Assembly (NCBI GenBank): GCA_965213575.1
Contig: CBDBZN010000003.1
Location: forward strand, 1-64,000
DNA length: 64,000 bases
Source: JAUHXS01 sp965213575
GTDB taxonomy: Bacteria > Bacteroidota > Bacteroidia > Chitinophagales > JAUHXS01
Reading direction: 5' to 3'
Shown: positions 1 to 8,214 of the stretch, in pieces
Numbering within the stretch: position 1 is the stretch's first letter
Layout: each line of letters starts with the position of its first letter
The notes under the pieces: model-generated
Database searches by the model: none
What the model saw: the letters and a program-made list of their open reading frames with translations, nothing else
What the model was told of the DNA's origin: nothing
Program-made: the position numbers and the translations under genes

Positions 1-866
1 CCAACCATCACCTCATTATTAGCAGCTTTGGCAACAGAATTTATATGGTTAGCGGCTAAGATTCCACCTACTTTCATTATTTTTATATTGATCATATCGG
101 AATATCCATTACTTGTTAGTCTAAAGGCATCTTTTAAAGATTTTAAGCTTTCATCTGCCATAACAGGTATAGGAGTATATTTACTAATTATTCCCATTAA
201 ACTTTCTTGATTTATATTGATGGGCTGTTCAATAATCTCAATGTTTAACTTTTCCGTGGCAATTATAAAATGTTGTGCAGTATCTAAATCATAACCCTGA
301 TTCCCGTCAAACCTAATAGTAAGGTGCGGATACTTTATTCGAATCGCGTTTATCTTTTTTATATCTTCTTCCACATCTAAGCCGCCTTTTATCTTAATGA
401 TATTAAATCTTTGCGCTATATATAACTTAGCTTTTTCTAAAGTTTCTTCAAAAGGTAAAATACCGATAGTAATACTGGTTGCAATTTTATCTCTAAATCC
501 TCCCAGTAATTGATAAAGAGGCACCTGGGCTTTCTTAGCCAATAAATCAAACAGGGCAATATCTACCATTGCCAATGCAGAAGATTTGAGTTTTGGTTCC
601 AGCTCATGTAATATTCTGGCATACAAAAAAGGGTTTTCTCCAAGAAGAGCCGGTATAATAATGTCTTTAATAGCTATTTCGACCTCTTCAGCAGTTTCAC
701 CGGTAATTTCTAAGTCAGGAGCTGCACATCCATAGCCTATCAGGCCTGTATCTGTATGTAGATATAATATGAAATTAGTTGTTTTATCTACTAATTCATA
801 TGCAATAATATAAGATTCTGAAAGCTTAAGATCGAGCCGTTGATACTCGACACGGATGATTCGCAT
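1..866 (-). CDS. Dipeptide epimerase-like enolase-superfamily enzyme (partial, C-terminus beyond window)
   Basis: This is the mandelate racemase/muconate lactonizing branch of the enolase superfamily, subgroup L-Ala-D/L-Glu epimerase and relatives, which exchange the alpha proton of an acyl amino acid or dipeptide. About 288 codons are visible from the ATG at 866. I see the paired catalytic lysine motif KIK at residues 158-160, metal ligands D187 (FDGNQG), E213 (IEQP) and D238 (ADES), and the second catalytic lysine region NIKIMKVGG near 262. The ATG lies 3 nt after the creatininase stop, so it is the last visible gene of the operon. A DgcA-type N-acyl-D-amino acid racemase role fits the neighbouring DUF1611 (DgcN-type) gene; the substrate is inferred only. 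Confidence 0.9.
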   Translation of the reverse strand, partial: MRIIRVEYQRLDLKLSESYIIAYELVDKTTNFILYLHTDTGLIGYGCAAPDLEITGETAEEVEIAIKDIIIPALLGENPFLYARILHELEPKLKSSALAMVDIALFDLLAKKAQVPLYQLLGGFRDKIATSITIGILPFEETLEKAKLYIAQRFNIIKIKGGLDVEEDIKKINAIRIKYPHLTIRFDGNQGYDLDTAQHFIIATEKLNIEIIEQPININQESLMGIISKYTPIPVMADESLKSLKDAFRLTSNGYSDMINIKIMKVGGILAANHINSVAKAANNEVMV

Positions 867-869
867 CGT

Positions 870-1664
870 TTAATACTTTTTTTGATAGAGGTCTTCTACA
901 CGGCTAGATTTAACGGTCTCAACAAATTTAACTAGTTGTTCAATCATCACTTCCCACATTTTCTCTCCTTTATCTGCTGTTGCAATAGTAGCATCACCCA
1001 TTACACCACTTTCAGATATTTTATTTGTCCTCACATACCAACTAACAGACCGGTCATCATCAAAATCTAAAAAAGTACTTCCAAATTTCATGGTTTCATT
1101 TACCGCTTTATCCATCTGAACAGTTTCAGGCCGTATAGCAAGGGTAGTGCTGGTCTCTATTTCACCGGCATGAATATCGTTGCGAGTAGAAGCTAACCTG
1201 CTGATATCTATGTCGCTTGTTTCACCGGTGTCTACACATACAAAAATTTTTGCATCCCTGTTGATCATTTGTGCCGCATTATTAAGCGTAGGAGCAGTAT
1301 CTCCATGGCCATTAACGATGATGAGTTTTGTGATTCCATTGCGCGCAACGGCCATACCGATATCATATACAAATGCTGCTAAAGCATTATTTGTAACACT
1401 AATCGTTCCTTTAAAATCATCATGATGGTAAGATACGCCAAACGGAATGGGTGGTAAAACAAATGGTTTAGGGTCACTGCATGCTTCTGCTACTTTTCGA
1501 GATAAGTAAACAGCATCAAAATAGTCTATATCAACCGGTAGATGCCTGCCGTGTTGTTCGATAGCTCCACAAGGTAAGATGGCAGTATCTACTACTTTTA
1601 ATTTTTCTTCTAATTCTTGCCATGTAAAAGATTCCCACATGAAAGTGTTCTTGCTGCTATTCAT
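870..1664 (-). CDS. Creatininase-family amidohydrolase
   Basis: A 264-residue protein of the creatininase/creatinine amidohydrolase family: metal-dependent hydrolases of cyclic or linear amides that also include the MftE peptidase and FAPy deformylase. The family signature GAIEQHG (residues 33-39, ligands E36 and H38) is followed by HLPVDID (D47), VNGHGD (residues 117-122, H120) and HAGEIETS (165-172, E168). Position 122 is Asp, where most members have Gly and creatininase itself has Glu. The gene starts 2 nt after a small upstream gene and ends 3 nt before the epimerase start, so it is translationally linked to both. Hydrolysis of an amide made or imported by this operon is an inference from context. 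Confidence 0.9.
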   Translation of the reverse strand: MNSSKNTFMWESFTWQELEEKLKVVDTAILPCGAIEQHGRHLPVDIDYFDAVYLSRKVAEACSDPKPFVLPPIPFGVSYHHDDFKGTISVTNNALAAFVYDIGMAVARNGITKLIIVNGHGDTAPTLNNAAQMINRDAKIFVCVDTGETSDIDISRLASTRNDIHAGEIETSTTLAIRPETVQMDKAVNETMKFGSTFLDFDDDRSVSWYVRTNKISESGVMGDATIATADKGEKMWEVMIEQLVKFVETVKSSRVEDLYQKKY

Positions 1665-1665
1665 A

Positions 1666-1872
1666 TTATTTATTTAAACTGTAAGGTACGTTGTAATCAT
1701 GTTCAGTAAGTGTATATTCTGTCCATTTCCTATTATTTATTTTGAAGATATTTTGTGCATAATAACTTAGAATACTCATTAAATGTTTTCTGATATAAAT
1801 AGGCATATCTTCCATCATACTTCTTTCATTATCAAAACGAAGCCCCATGATCTCTTTATTTTCTTTGATCAT
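1666..1872 (-). CDS. Small hypothetical protein (68 aa) inside the amino-acid operon
   Basis: A 68-codon reading frame exactly fills the space between the PP-loop gene (stop at 1877) and the creatininase gene (start at 1664), with 4 nt and 1 nt gaps. That spacing is the main reason to believe it. The product has no signal peptide or membrane segment; it is rich in charged and aromatic residues and has no motif I recognise. The central stretch (about residues 20-50) looks helical and could bind a partner enzyme. It may be an accessory subunit or a chance reading frame; conservation in other copies of the operon would decide. Confidence 0.55.
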   Translation of the reverse strand: MIKENKEIMGLRFDNERSMMEDMPIYIRKHLMSILSYYAQNIFKINNRKWTEYTLTEHDYNVPYSLNK

Positions 1873-1876
1873 TTTT

Positions 1877-3176
1877 TTATTTTTCAGGGCTCACATTTAT
1901 TAAATTTTTTGAATAGAGCAGATAATATAATTGTTGGGCATCAGGGCCTAATTGTTTTACCTTTTTTGTTTGTAAACTCTTTAAGCATTTATCAATTTGT
2001 TGATCCGTATAGCCACATCTTTTAGGGTCTTCGTTTAACGCTACAAGCATACCAACAATTCTACGGCATTTTTCGCAATTGCCACATGGAAGCATCTTTT
2101 CTCCTTCTTTATGGCTGGCATGACAAGAGACTTGAGTTTGTTGCAAGTCGGGATAGCGCTTTACTAATATTTTTAAGATTTGCAATTCAGACAAAGAACG
2201 TAAAAGAGAGAAATTGGTAAATATTCCAAGACTTTTTATGATAATATTTACTGTAAGCGTTGTCAAAATATTTACTTTGATCGTATAAGCCGGCATAATG
2301 TGTAATGCCTTTATATTGTAATTGCAGCGAGGTATCATACTCGTTTCCGATGATGATGTTTTTTATATTCCGTTTTCGAACGATCGGAATTACGCCCCAT
2401 AAAAAAACACTTACTGTCCATAATCGTATTGGATATTGATCTGATCTGATATTTTGAAAATTAGGTTTAATGAAAGGCATTTGTTTAGCCATCCAGTTAA
2501 AAATACGATCACTATTGCACCATACTTTCGCAGTATTCGGTTCATTTTTTTTAAAATAATGATAGGAATTATAAGCAGTAAACCAATGCCTGCCTGATTC
2601 ATTAATAAAGATAGGGTGGGGGTCAAATTTTTCTTTCAATATGCCATAACTCAATAAGCTGTCTTTGCCACCGCTACTTAAGATCGCATATTTATTTTCA
2701 TCAGGTTTTTTGTCAACTTTAGCTTTAGTTAAATGAGCATATCCATCTGTTTGAAATTCAATTTGTGCATGAGTATAGCGTTTGGGTTTCTCAACTTCTA
2801 ACTGATTATAAGTAGCTAATAAAAACTCTGTTGGTTGAAGTAGCTTATGTACGTATATTTCACGACTGGTATTTTCTATCATATCCAATATGAATCTTTG
2901 ATCTGTAACATCATATAAGCCTTCAAAAACAATTTTTTCACAAAAAAGTCCGTAATTCATAGCTACTTGAGCTACCATTATAGAAGCTATATTAACATCA
3001 TCCCTATTTTTTGATTTAAAGACAGCTTCATCATATGAATAGATAAATTCATTATTTACCGAAGATCCATCTTTCTTTTCTAAGGTATAAGTTGCTTTGG
3101 TTTGTCTGGGGCGGATAGAAAGATCATGCACTCTCAGACAATCGAAGGATACAAAGTCTTTGAGGGTGATGCTCAT
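1877..3176 (-). CDS. PP-loop (N-type ATP pyrophosphatase) protein with C-terminal Cys cluster; +1 frameshift
   Basis: An adenylating enzyme of the PP-loop superfamily (relatives QueC, asparagine synthetase, tRNA-modifying ligases). The motif SSGGKDS lies at residues 167-173. The first reading frame (start 3176) ends at 2187, but a second frame continues the protein to 1877 with SELQILKIL and a cysteine cluster with CGNCEKC, resembling the zinc-binding tail of QueC-like proteins. Removing one A from the A5 run at 2233-2237 (minus strand) joins the two into about 432 residues. The start overlaps the DUF1611 stop by 4 nt (ATGA). It probably activates a carboxylate for amide or nitrile formation, but the substrate is unknown. 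The frameshift may be an assembly error. Confidence 0.8.
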
Positions 3177-4249
3177 TTTTTTATTTTATCGGCGATCAAT
3201 GCAACTAAGCCTTCTGTTCCATTTTGTAACACGTCAAAACAAGGTAAGCCGGTTTCGGCTGTTACCTTATCACAAGCTTCTTGAATTTCATCTACATCCA
3301 TCTCCTCATGATTCAACGTAATAGCAATCACTTCGCGTCCTGATATCACTTTAATAGCTTTGATCTGAGTAGTTAAATCATGTAATTTATAGCCAGGGAA
3401 TCCGTCATATTCTTTTCGCTTAGGCGCATGTTGTAAAATTACATAATCCGGCCTGCCTGCAGCAAGAATTTCAAAACCTCCCGGATAGGCAGGGTTCATT
3501 AAACTTCCTTGTCCTTCTATCACAATAACATCAGGTTTTTCTTTTTTCCAAGCATTAACTATAGCATGTTCTATTTCTCCCGAGACAAAATCATTGATAC
3601 AGCTATCCATGATCATAGAGTATTTTGCTCCTTGCATCCATGCTGTTTGTCCTGTTCCGATCATTTCAGCTTTATATTTTGCTTTTTGTAAGCCTTGTAC
3701 AATGAGCCACGCAGTAGTTCGCTTTCCTATTGCCGAGTCAGTTCCTAACACGGCAAGTTTTAAGGAATCTACTTTTTCTATATCACCGCTAAAAAAATGT
3801 AATTCATCTCTATCAGGTGTTTTTCTGATATCTCTTATACTTACATGATTAGCTTTCGCTAAAGCTACTAGTTCCTCATCTTTAGTGAGAAAATCGTGTA
3901 ACCCGGAGTCAACATTTAATCCGGCCTTTAATGCTTCTTTAACTGTTTCTTTTGCTTCTTTTGGCAACCTTCCTCCGTCAGGAGCTAAGCCAATTACGAA
4001 ATATTGGATATCAATTCCTTTGTTTTTAAATGTTTCCAATGCCTCTGTAAGGCCGGAGTAAACCGGAATATTGTTAGGCCTTTGGTCGAGTACTTGGCCA
4101 CTGTCTTGTCCTGTATAATTGCGATCAATCACTCCCAATACATCATACCGATTTGTAAACCTGACTAAGCCATGTGCAGTTTTACCGTTAGGCGTGTTAA
4201 AAGCATCTTGGCAATATACAATTGCCTTTCCATCTAATTTTTTATTCAT
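3173..4249 (-). CDS. DUF1611 family protein, DgcN-like (putative D-amino acid N-acyltransferase)
   Basis: A 358-residue DUF1611 protein. The C-terminal half has a P-loop-like segment, GTDSAIGKRT (residues 169-178), followed by the family-typical EMIGTGQTAWMQG and IEGQGSLMNPAYPG segments. Members described in marine Proteobacteria (DgcN) acetylate D-glutamate, and the partner DgcA, a dipeptide-epimerase homologue, racemises the N-acetyl product; a gene of that second type lies four genes downstream here. The ATG at 4249 follows the PLP-enzyme stop by 34 nt, and the 3' end overlaps the PP-loop start by 4 nt. D-glutamate as substrate is only a hypothesis, because the other operon members are absent from the described two-gene system. 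Confidence 0.85.
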   Translation of the reverse strand: MNKKLDGKAIVYCQDAFNTPNGKTAHGLVRFTNRYDVLGVIDRNYTGQDSGQVLDQRPNNIPVYSGLTEALETFKNKGIDIQYFVIGLAPDGGRLPKEAKETVKEALKAGLNVDSGLHDFLTKDEELVALAKANHVSIRDIRKTPDRDELHFFSGDIEKVDSLKLAVLGTDSAIGKRTTAWLIVQGLQKAKYKAEMIGTGQTAWMQGAKYSMIMDSCINDFVSGEIEHAIVNAWKKEKPDVIVIEGQGSLMNPAYPGGFEILAAGRPDYVILQHAPKRKEYDGFPGYKLHDLTTQIKAIKVISGREVIAITLNHEEMDVDEIQEACDKVTAETGLPCFDVLQNGTEGLVALIADKIKK

Positions 4250-4283
4250 TTAACAAAAATTTATTAAATCATTAATGCATGCA

Positions 4284-5345
4284 CTAACTTTTTGCTGTTA
4301 AAACAGCAACAAATCTATCATTTTCTATGTGTTCAGCTGCATGATATTCTAATAAACCAATCAAACCGGCTGTGGAAGCAGGCAATACTTTGATAGATTC
4401 TCTTTTAGCAAGATAAGAAGTCATTTCTTTCATTTTTTTATCACTAATATTATATGCCAGTCCATTTGATTGTTGTAACGCATATAAAGCCTCTTCCCCA
4501 TCAAAGCTATGCCAGTTGATCAATGGTTCATTAATAGTCGTTTCTTTAATCCTGACCGGGTTTAAGTCTATACATTTATCTAACTTATGATTGTAAGAGT
4601 ACACGATTGGATTTTTAGCGACAGATGATCCTGCAACCATTATCGGAATTTTGGAGGTTTTACCTCTTTTATATAAATTATAAAAACCTCTGAATACTCC
4701 TGCTAGTATAGTACCATTAGAAACCGGCAACGCACAATATTTTGGTGCGTCTCTTAATTGATCATATATCTCCAAAGCTATTTGACTATAGGCAGTTATC
4801 TGAAGGCTTGTATTTCCTCCACCGGGGTTTGCATCATACCAACCTTTCTCATTGGCTATTTTACTGCTTTCAATGACAGCATCTTCATACGTATCGCCAT
4901 ATCGAATAATCTTAGCGCCCAAACTTTCCATTTCTTCTATTCGTTTGGTATGGTAATTTTTAGGAATAAAGATCATACAAGCTATACCAGCAAGGTTTGT
5001 TGCCAATGCCATAGATGCTCCATAATTGCCACACGTGGCTAAGCTGATTGTATCAAATTCTCGCCGTAGTGCATCATAAACTTGAGCAAAGCCAATCCTA
5101 TCTTTTTGAGTACCTGTTGGATTATCGCCTTCTGTTTTTAAATAAAGCTGCCTAATATTATGGTCTCTTTCAAGCATTCGTGACCTTAGCAAGCTGGTAT
5201 CTCCAACTTCTAAGCTCATAATATCTTCAAAAGATTCTAAACGGTCAATTAACCTATTGTTTGTGTCTTTAACATAATCACTTAATATATGTGCATCTTT
5301 AGATACATTGATATCAGCAATTATTCCCGTGTCTTTTGCATTCAT
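4284..5345 (-). CDS. Pyridoxal-phosphate-dependent threonine-synthase-like enzyme
   Basis: A fold-type II PLP enzyme of 353 residues. NPTGTQKDR (residues 75-83) matches the PLP-lysine motif of threonine synthase (NPTGSFKDR), with K81 as the presumed Schiff-base lysine. CGNYGASMA (105-113) replaces the usual SGNxGxA phosphate or carboxylate loop, and NPGGGNTS near 173-180 is typical of the family. The substitutions suggest a beta- or gamma-replacement or elimination on a non-standard substrate rather than housekeeping threonine synthesis. It lies between the GNAT-nitrilase fusion (56 nt upstream) and the DUF1611 gene, so it belongs to the same operon. The substrate cannot be read from the sequence. 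Confidence 0.85.
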   Translation of the reverse strand: MNAKDTGIIADINVSKDAHILSDYVKDTNNRLIDRLESFEDIMSLEVGDTSLLRSRMLERDHNIRQLYLKTEGDNPTGTQKDRIGFAQVYDALRREFDTISLATCGNYGASMALATNLAGIACMIFIPKNYHTKRIEEMESLGAKIIRYGDTYEDAVIESSKIANEKGWYDANPGGGNTSLQITAYSQIALEIYDQLRDAPKYCALPVSNGTILAGVFRGFYNLYKRGKTSKIPIMVAGSSVAKNPIVYSYNHKLDKCIDLNPVRIKETTINEPLINWHSFDGEEALYALQQSNGLAYNISDKKMKEMTSYLAKRESIKVLPASTAGLIGLLEYHAAEHIENDRFVAVLTAKS

Positions 5346-5401
5346 TCTTATAGATAAAATCTATATAATATTACGATTTTACTTTTTAAAAAATCTTACT
5401 A

Positions 5402-6925
5402 TTATCGCTTTTTTAATTCAAATATATCAGTTCTTCTATCTTTTAAATTACGCACACTTCCAAATTGATTCAATTCTCTTAACATATCAATATCAACGTC
5501 GGCAATTAATATCATTTCTGTATTCGGTGTCGCTTCAGATTTAATACCATTGGTAGGAAAAGCAAAGTCGCAAGGCGTAAAAACCATGGATTGTGCAAAT
5601 TGAATATCCATATTATGAACGTTAGGCAAATTACCCACGCTTCCGGCAATTGCTACATAACATTCATTTTCTATCGCCCTGGCTTGAGCACAATTTCGAA
5701 CTCTTGAATATCCGTTTTGGGTATCGGTTAAAAAAGGAATGAAAAGTATGTCCATGCCCTCATCAGCAAGTAGCCTGCTTAATTCGGGAAATTCTGAATC
5801 ATAACAAATAAGAATTCCAATCTTTCCACAGTCTGTATCAAAAGCCTTTAACTCATTGCCACCCTGCATGCCCCATACTTTTGCTTCATCAGGCGTTACA
5901 TGCAGTTTTTCATATCGCTCTATTGTTCCATCTCTTTTGCATAAATATCCTACATTGTAAAGTAGATCGCCAATTAATTCGGGCATACTTCCGGTAATAA
6001 TGTTGATGTTGTATGCAATAGCGAGTTTTGAAAATCTTTGTTTTATGTTAGTAGTGTGTTGAGCTAAATTTCGTATAGCATCTGGCTCTGAAAGATGATT
6101 ATCTTCAGCCATGAGTGGGGCATTGAAAAATTCAGGGAATAATGCAAAGTCAGCTCGATAACCCGAAACCGCATCAACAAAATACTCTGCTTGTTGCATC
6201 AGCTCTTCCAAGTTTTTATAAGGTCTCATTTGCCACTGTATCAATCCTATCCTAACAACTTTTTTATTTGTAAAAGGTTTTTTATTTATTTTTTCAAAAT
6301 ATATATTATTCCATTCTAATAATACAGCATATTCATTAGAAGCTTCATCGTCTTCTAAGTAACCTTTAATTACTCGTGCAGGGTGAAAGTCATTAGAGAT
6401 TTGAAAATTGAGCACCGGATCATGTATCTCCATTTTTTTGACCTTCTCAATATATTCTTTAGGCGTTAAGTTTTCTGCATATTTATGATAATTAGGAATC
6501 CTCCCTCCGAATGCAATTCCTCTCAAATTAAGCCTTTCACAAAGCTCTTTTCTATAATCATACAACCTTCTTCCTAATCTTAAGCCTCTATATTCGGGGC
6601 TAATGAATACATCTATTCCATAAAGAATGTCGCCATCCGGCCGGTGTGTATCGAAAGTGTAATTTCCTGTAATTTCTTTATAAGTATGATTTTCATCAAA
6701 CTTATTATAATCTACAATAATCGACAATGCACACCCTGCAATTTGGCCATTAATTTTAAGTACCACTTGCCCCTCGGCGAATTTTTCTATTAATGATTTG
6801 ATATGATGTTCCTTCCAATAGGCGTTGGGTAGATTTGCATATGCCTGAATCATCATTAGCTTAAGCTGTTGATAATCGTCAAAACTTAAAAATGCTAATT
6901 CAATGTTTTCTATTTCTGTTTTCAT
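5402..6925 (-). CDS. Bifunctional GNAT N-acetyltransferase / carbon-nitrogen hydrolase
   Basis: A two-domain protein of 507 residues. Residues about 1-205 form a GNAT acyltransferase with the acyl-CoA motif YRGLRLGRRLY (112-122). Residues about 222-500 form a nitrilase/amidase domain with the catalytic triad E265 (FPEFF), K340 (EKLHVTPDE) and C374 (ICYDSEFPE). Such fusions occur widely in bacteria, but their physiological substrate is not established to my knowledge. It is the first gene of the operon running from 6925 to the window start. N-acylation combined with amide hydrolysis in one chain agrees with an operon that handles amide-bonded amino acids. Confidence 0.92.
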   Translation of the reverse strand: MKTEIENIELAFLSFDDYQQLKLMMIQAYANLPNAYWKEHHIKSLIEKFAEGQVVLKINGQIAGCALSIIVDYNKFDENHTYKEITGNYTFDTHRPDGDILYGIDVFISPEYRGLRLGRRLYDYRKELCERLNLRGIAFGGRIPNYHKYAENLTPKEYIEKVKKMEIHDPVLNFQISNDFHPARVIKGYLEDDEASNEYAVLLEWNNIYFEKINKKPFTNKKVVRIGLIQWQMRPYKNLEELMQQAEYFVDAVSGYRADFALFPEFFNAPLMAEDNHLSEPDAIRNLAQHTTNIKQRFSKLAIAYNINIITGSMPELIGDLLYNVGYLCKRDGTIERYEKLHVTPDEAKVWGMQGGNELKAFDTDCGKIGILICYDSEFPELSRLLADEGMDILFIPFLTDTQNGYSRVRNCAQARAIENECYVAIAGSVGNLPNVHNMDIQFAQSMVFTPCDFAFPTNGIKSEATPNTEMILIADVDIDMLRELNQFGSVRNLKDRRTDIFELKKR

Positions 6926-6966
6926 CTCTATTATTAAATTTTTGCTAAATGATTGCTCAAAACAAA

Positions 6967-6996
6967 AAAGGGAACTTTATTAATAAAGTTCCCTTT
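6967..6996 (-). terminator. Rho-independent terminator of tRNA-Gln
   Basis: The arms AAAGGGAACTTT (6967-6978) and AAAGTTCCCTTT (6985-6996) are perfectly complementary around a short AT loop. Read on the minus strand, the stem ends in a T run (complement of 6964-6969). It lies 7 nt downstream of the tRNA-Gln 3' end and upstream of the 6925 operon, so it separates the two transcripts. Confidence 0.85.
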
Positions 6997-7003
6997 CAAA
7001 TGC

Positions 7004-7075
7004 TGGCCAACCAGGGCTCGAACCTGGACTCTTCTGGACCAAAACCAGACGTGTTGCCAGTTACACCATCGGCCA
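7004..7075 (-). tRNA. tRNA-Gln (anticodon TTG)
   Basis: The minus strand folds as a 72-nt cloverleaf: acceptor strand TGGCCGA pairs with TTGGCCA at the 3' end, the anticodon stem TCTGG/CCAGA encloses the loop TTTTGGT with anticodon TTG at positions 34-36, and the T arm contains GGTTCGAGCCC. CCA is not encoded beyond the TGGCCA end. This decodes CAA as glutamine. Confidence 0.95.
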
Positions 7076-7149
7076 GTTTAACTGCGTTGCAAATTTAATA
7101 AATGAATCTAATCTTTTCAATAAAAAACCGGCATTATTTAATACGAAAG

Positions 7150-8037
7150 CTATTTCTGAGCAACATAGATGATACTGCTACAGGAATTAACAGTTTTGAA
7201 TGCTTGAACATTAGATGCTAAACCATTCATAAATGCTTTTGGATAGTTTACTTTGCCCTTTTTATATTTTTCACTGAGCATAGATACATAAAAAGCATCA
7301 AAAAACATTTTCTTTTTTTCAATCAATTTAAATCCATTATTTTCCAATAATACCTGCATACTAAAAGGGCTGAAATGAAATAAGTGGCGAGGCACGTCAT
7401 ATCCGGCCCAATATTGTTGATACAGTTTTCCATCATTGGAAGTATAGTTAGGAACAGCAATAAAGAGCGTTCCATCGGGAGTAAGTAAGCGTTGTAATGT
7501 GGAAACATACTCATTTAAATCATGCACATGCTCTAGTACATGCCAAAGCGTGATCACATCAAAGCTTGCCTCAGGTAAACTTTTTAATTGATCCGTGGGT
7601 AGCAAAGTAAGGTTGAATTGTTTTTTAGCGTAAGCGATAGCTTTTTCACTCGGTTCTACACCGGTTGTTTGCCAACCTAACTCTTGCATAGTATTTAAAA
7701 AGTGACCTGTGCCGGCTCCAACATCTAATATATGGCCACTTCCTTTACCGGAAACCTCAGTAACGAGTTTTCCTTTTTGCTTTAAGGTTATTTTTCTAAC
7801 AGTTTGATACAATTTACTCATTAAGCTTTTGGAAGTGTCGGAGTGGGAAATATAATCTTCTGATTCATAGTATTTACCTATTTCAGTTTCAGATGGAAAA
7901 GGATTAGTTACGCGAAGCTTACAGGATGGACATTCATCAATATTAAATTGTTGATGAGAAACAGTATAATCGATTACTTTTAAATCTATATTTTGGAGTT
8001 TTGTACGACATATAGAGCATTGAGTATGCTTATTCAT
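7150..8037 (-). CDS. Class I SAM-dependent methyltransferase with N-terminal zinc ribbon
   Basis: A protein of 295 residues. An N-terminal zinc ribbon (C7-x2-C10 and C36-x2-C39) precedes a Methyltransf_23-type Rossmann domain with SAM motif I ILDVGAGTGHF (103-113), motif II acidic residue in GVEPSEKA and the post-motif LWHVLEHV. This architecture is common in Bacteroidota genes near cell-surface polysaccharide loci, but here it stands alone, transcribed away from the DUF2723 gene, so the substrate is unknown. The start at 8037 is the only ATG that includes the first CxxC. Confidence 0.88.
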   Translation of the reverse strand: MNKHTQCSICRTKLQNIDLKVIDYTVSHQQFNIDECPSCKLRVTNPFPSETEIGKYYESEDYISHSDTSKSLMSKLYQTVRKITLKQKGKLVTEVSGKGSGHILDVGAGTGHFLNTMQELGWQTTGVEPSEKAIAYAKKQFNLTLLPTDQLKSLPEASFDVITLWHVLEHVHDLNEYVSTLQRLLTPDGTLFIAVPNYTSNDGKLYQQYWAGYDVPRHLFHFSPFSMQVLLENNGFKLIEKKKMFFDAFYVSMLSEKYKKGKVNYPKAFMNGLASNVQAFKTVNSCSSIIYVAQK

Positions 8038-8214
8038 AGTATTTTACTTTTTTTAACAGCAAAAATGTACTAAAGATATAGTAAAATTGTTTTAAAATAA
8101 TCTATATCTATTAAACGAATTGCAAATTTAAGTTCAAAAGTTTTATTATTTTCGCTCATTCATTTTCAAAATGTATACTCCTTATAGGAATATCAAAATG
8201 CAGACTATTACACT

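Noticed and set aside
28..210. Plus-strand 60-codon frame at the window start
   Set aside because: It runs opposite to the epimerase coding strand, which shows all family motifs; this is a shadow frame.
6967..6996. The AAAGGGAACTTT palindrome as a regulatory operator
   Set aside because: A T run on the minus strand and its place right after tRNA-Gln make a terminator the better reading.
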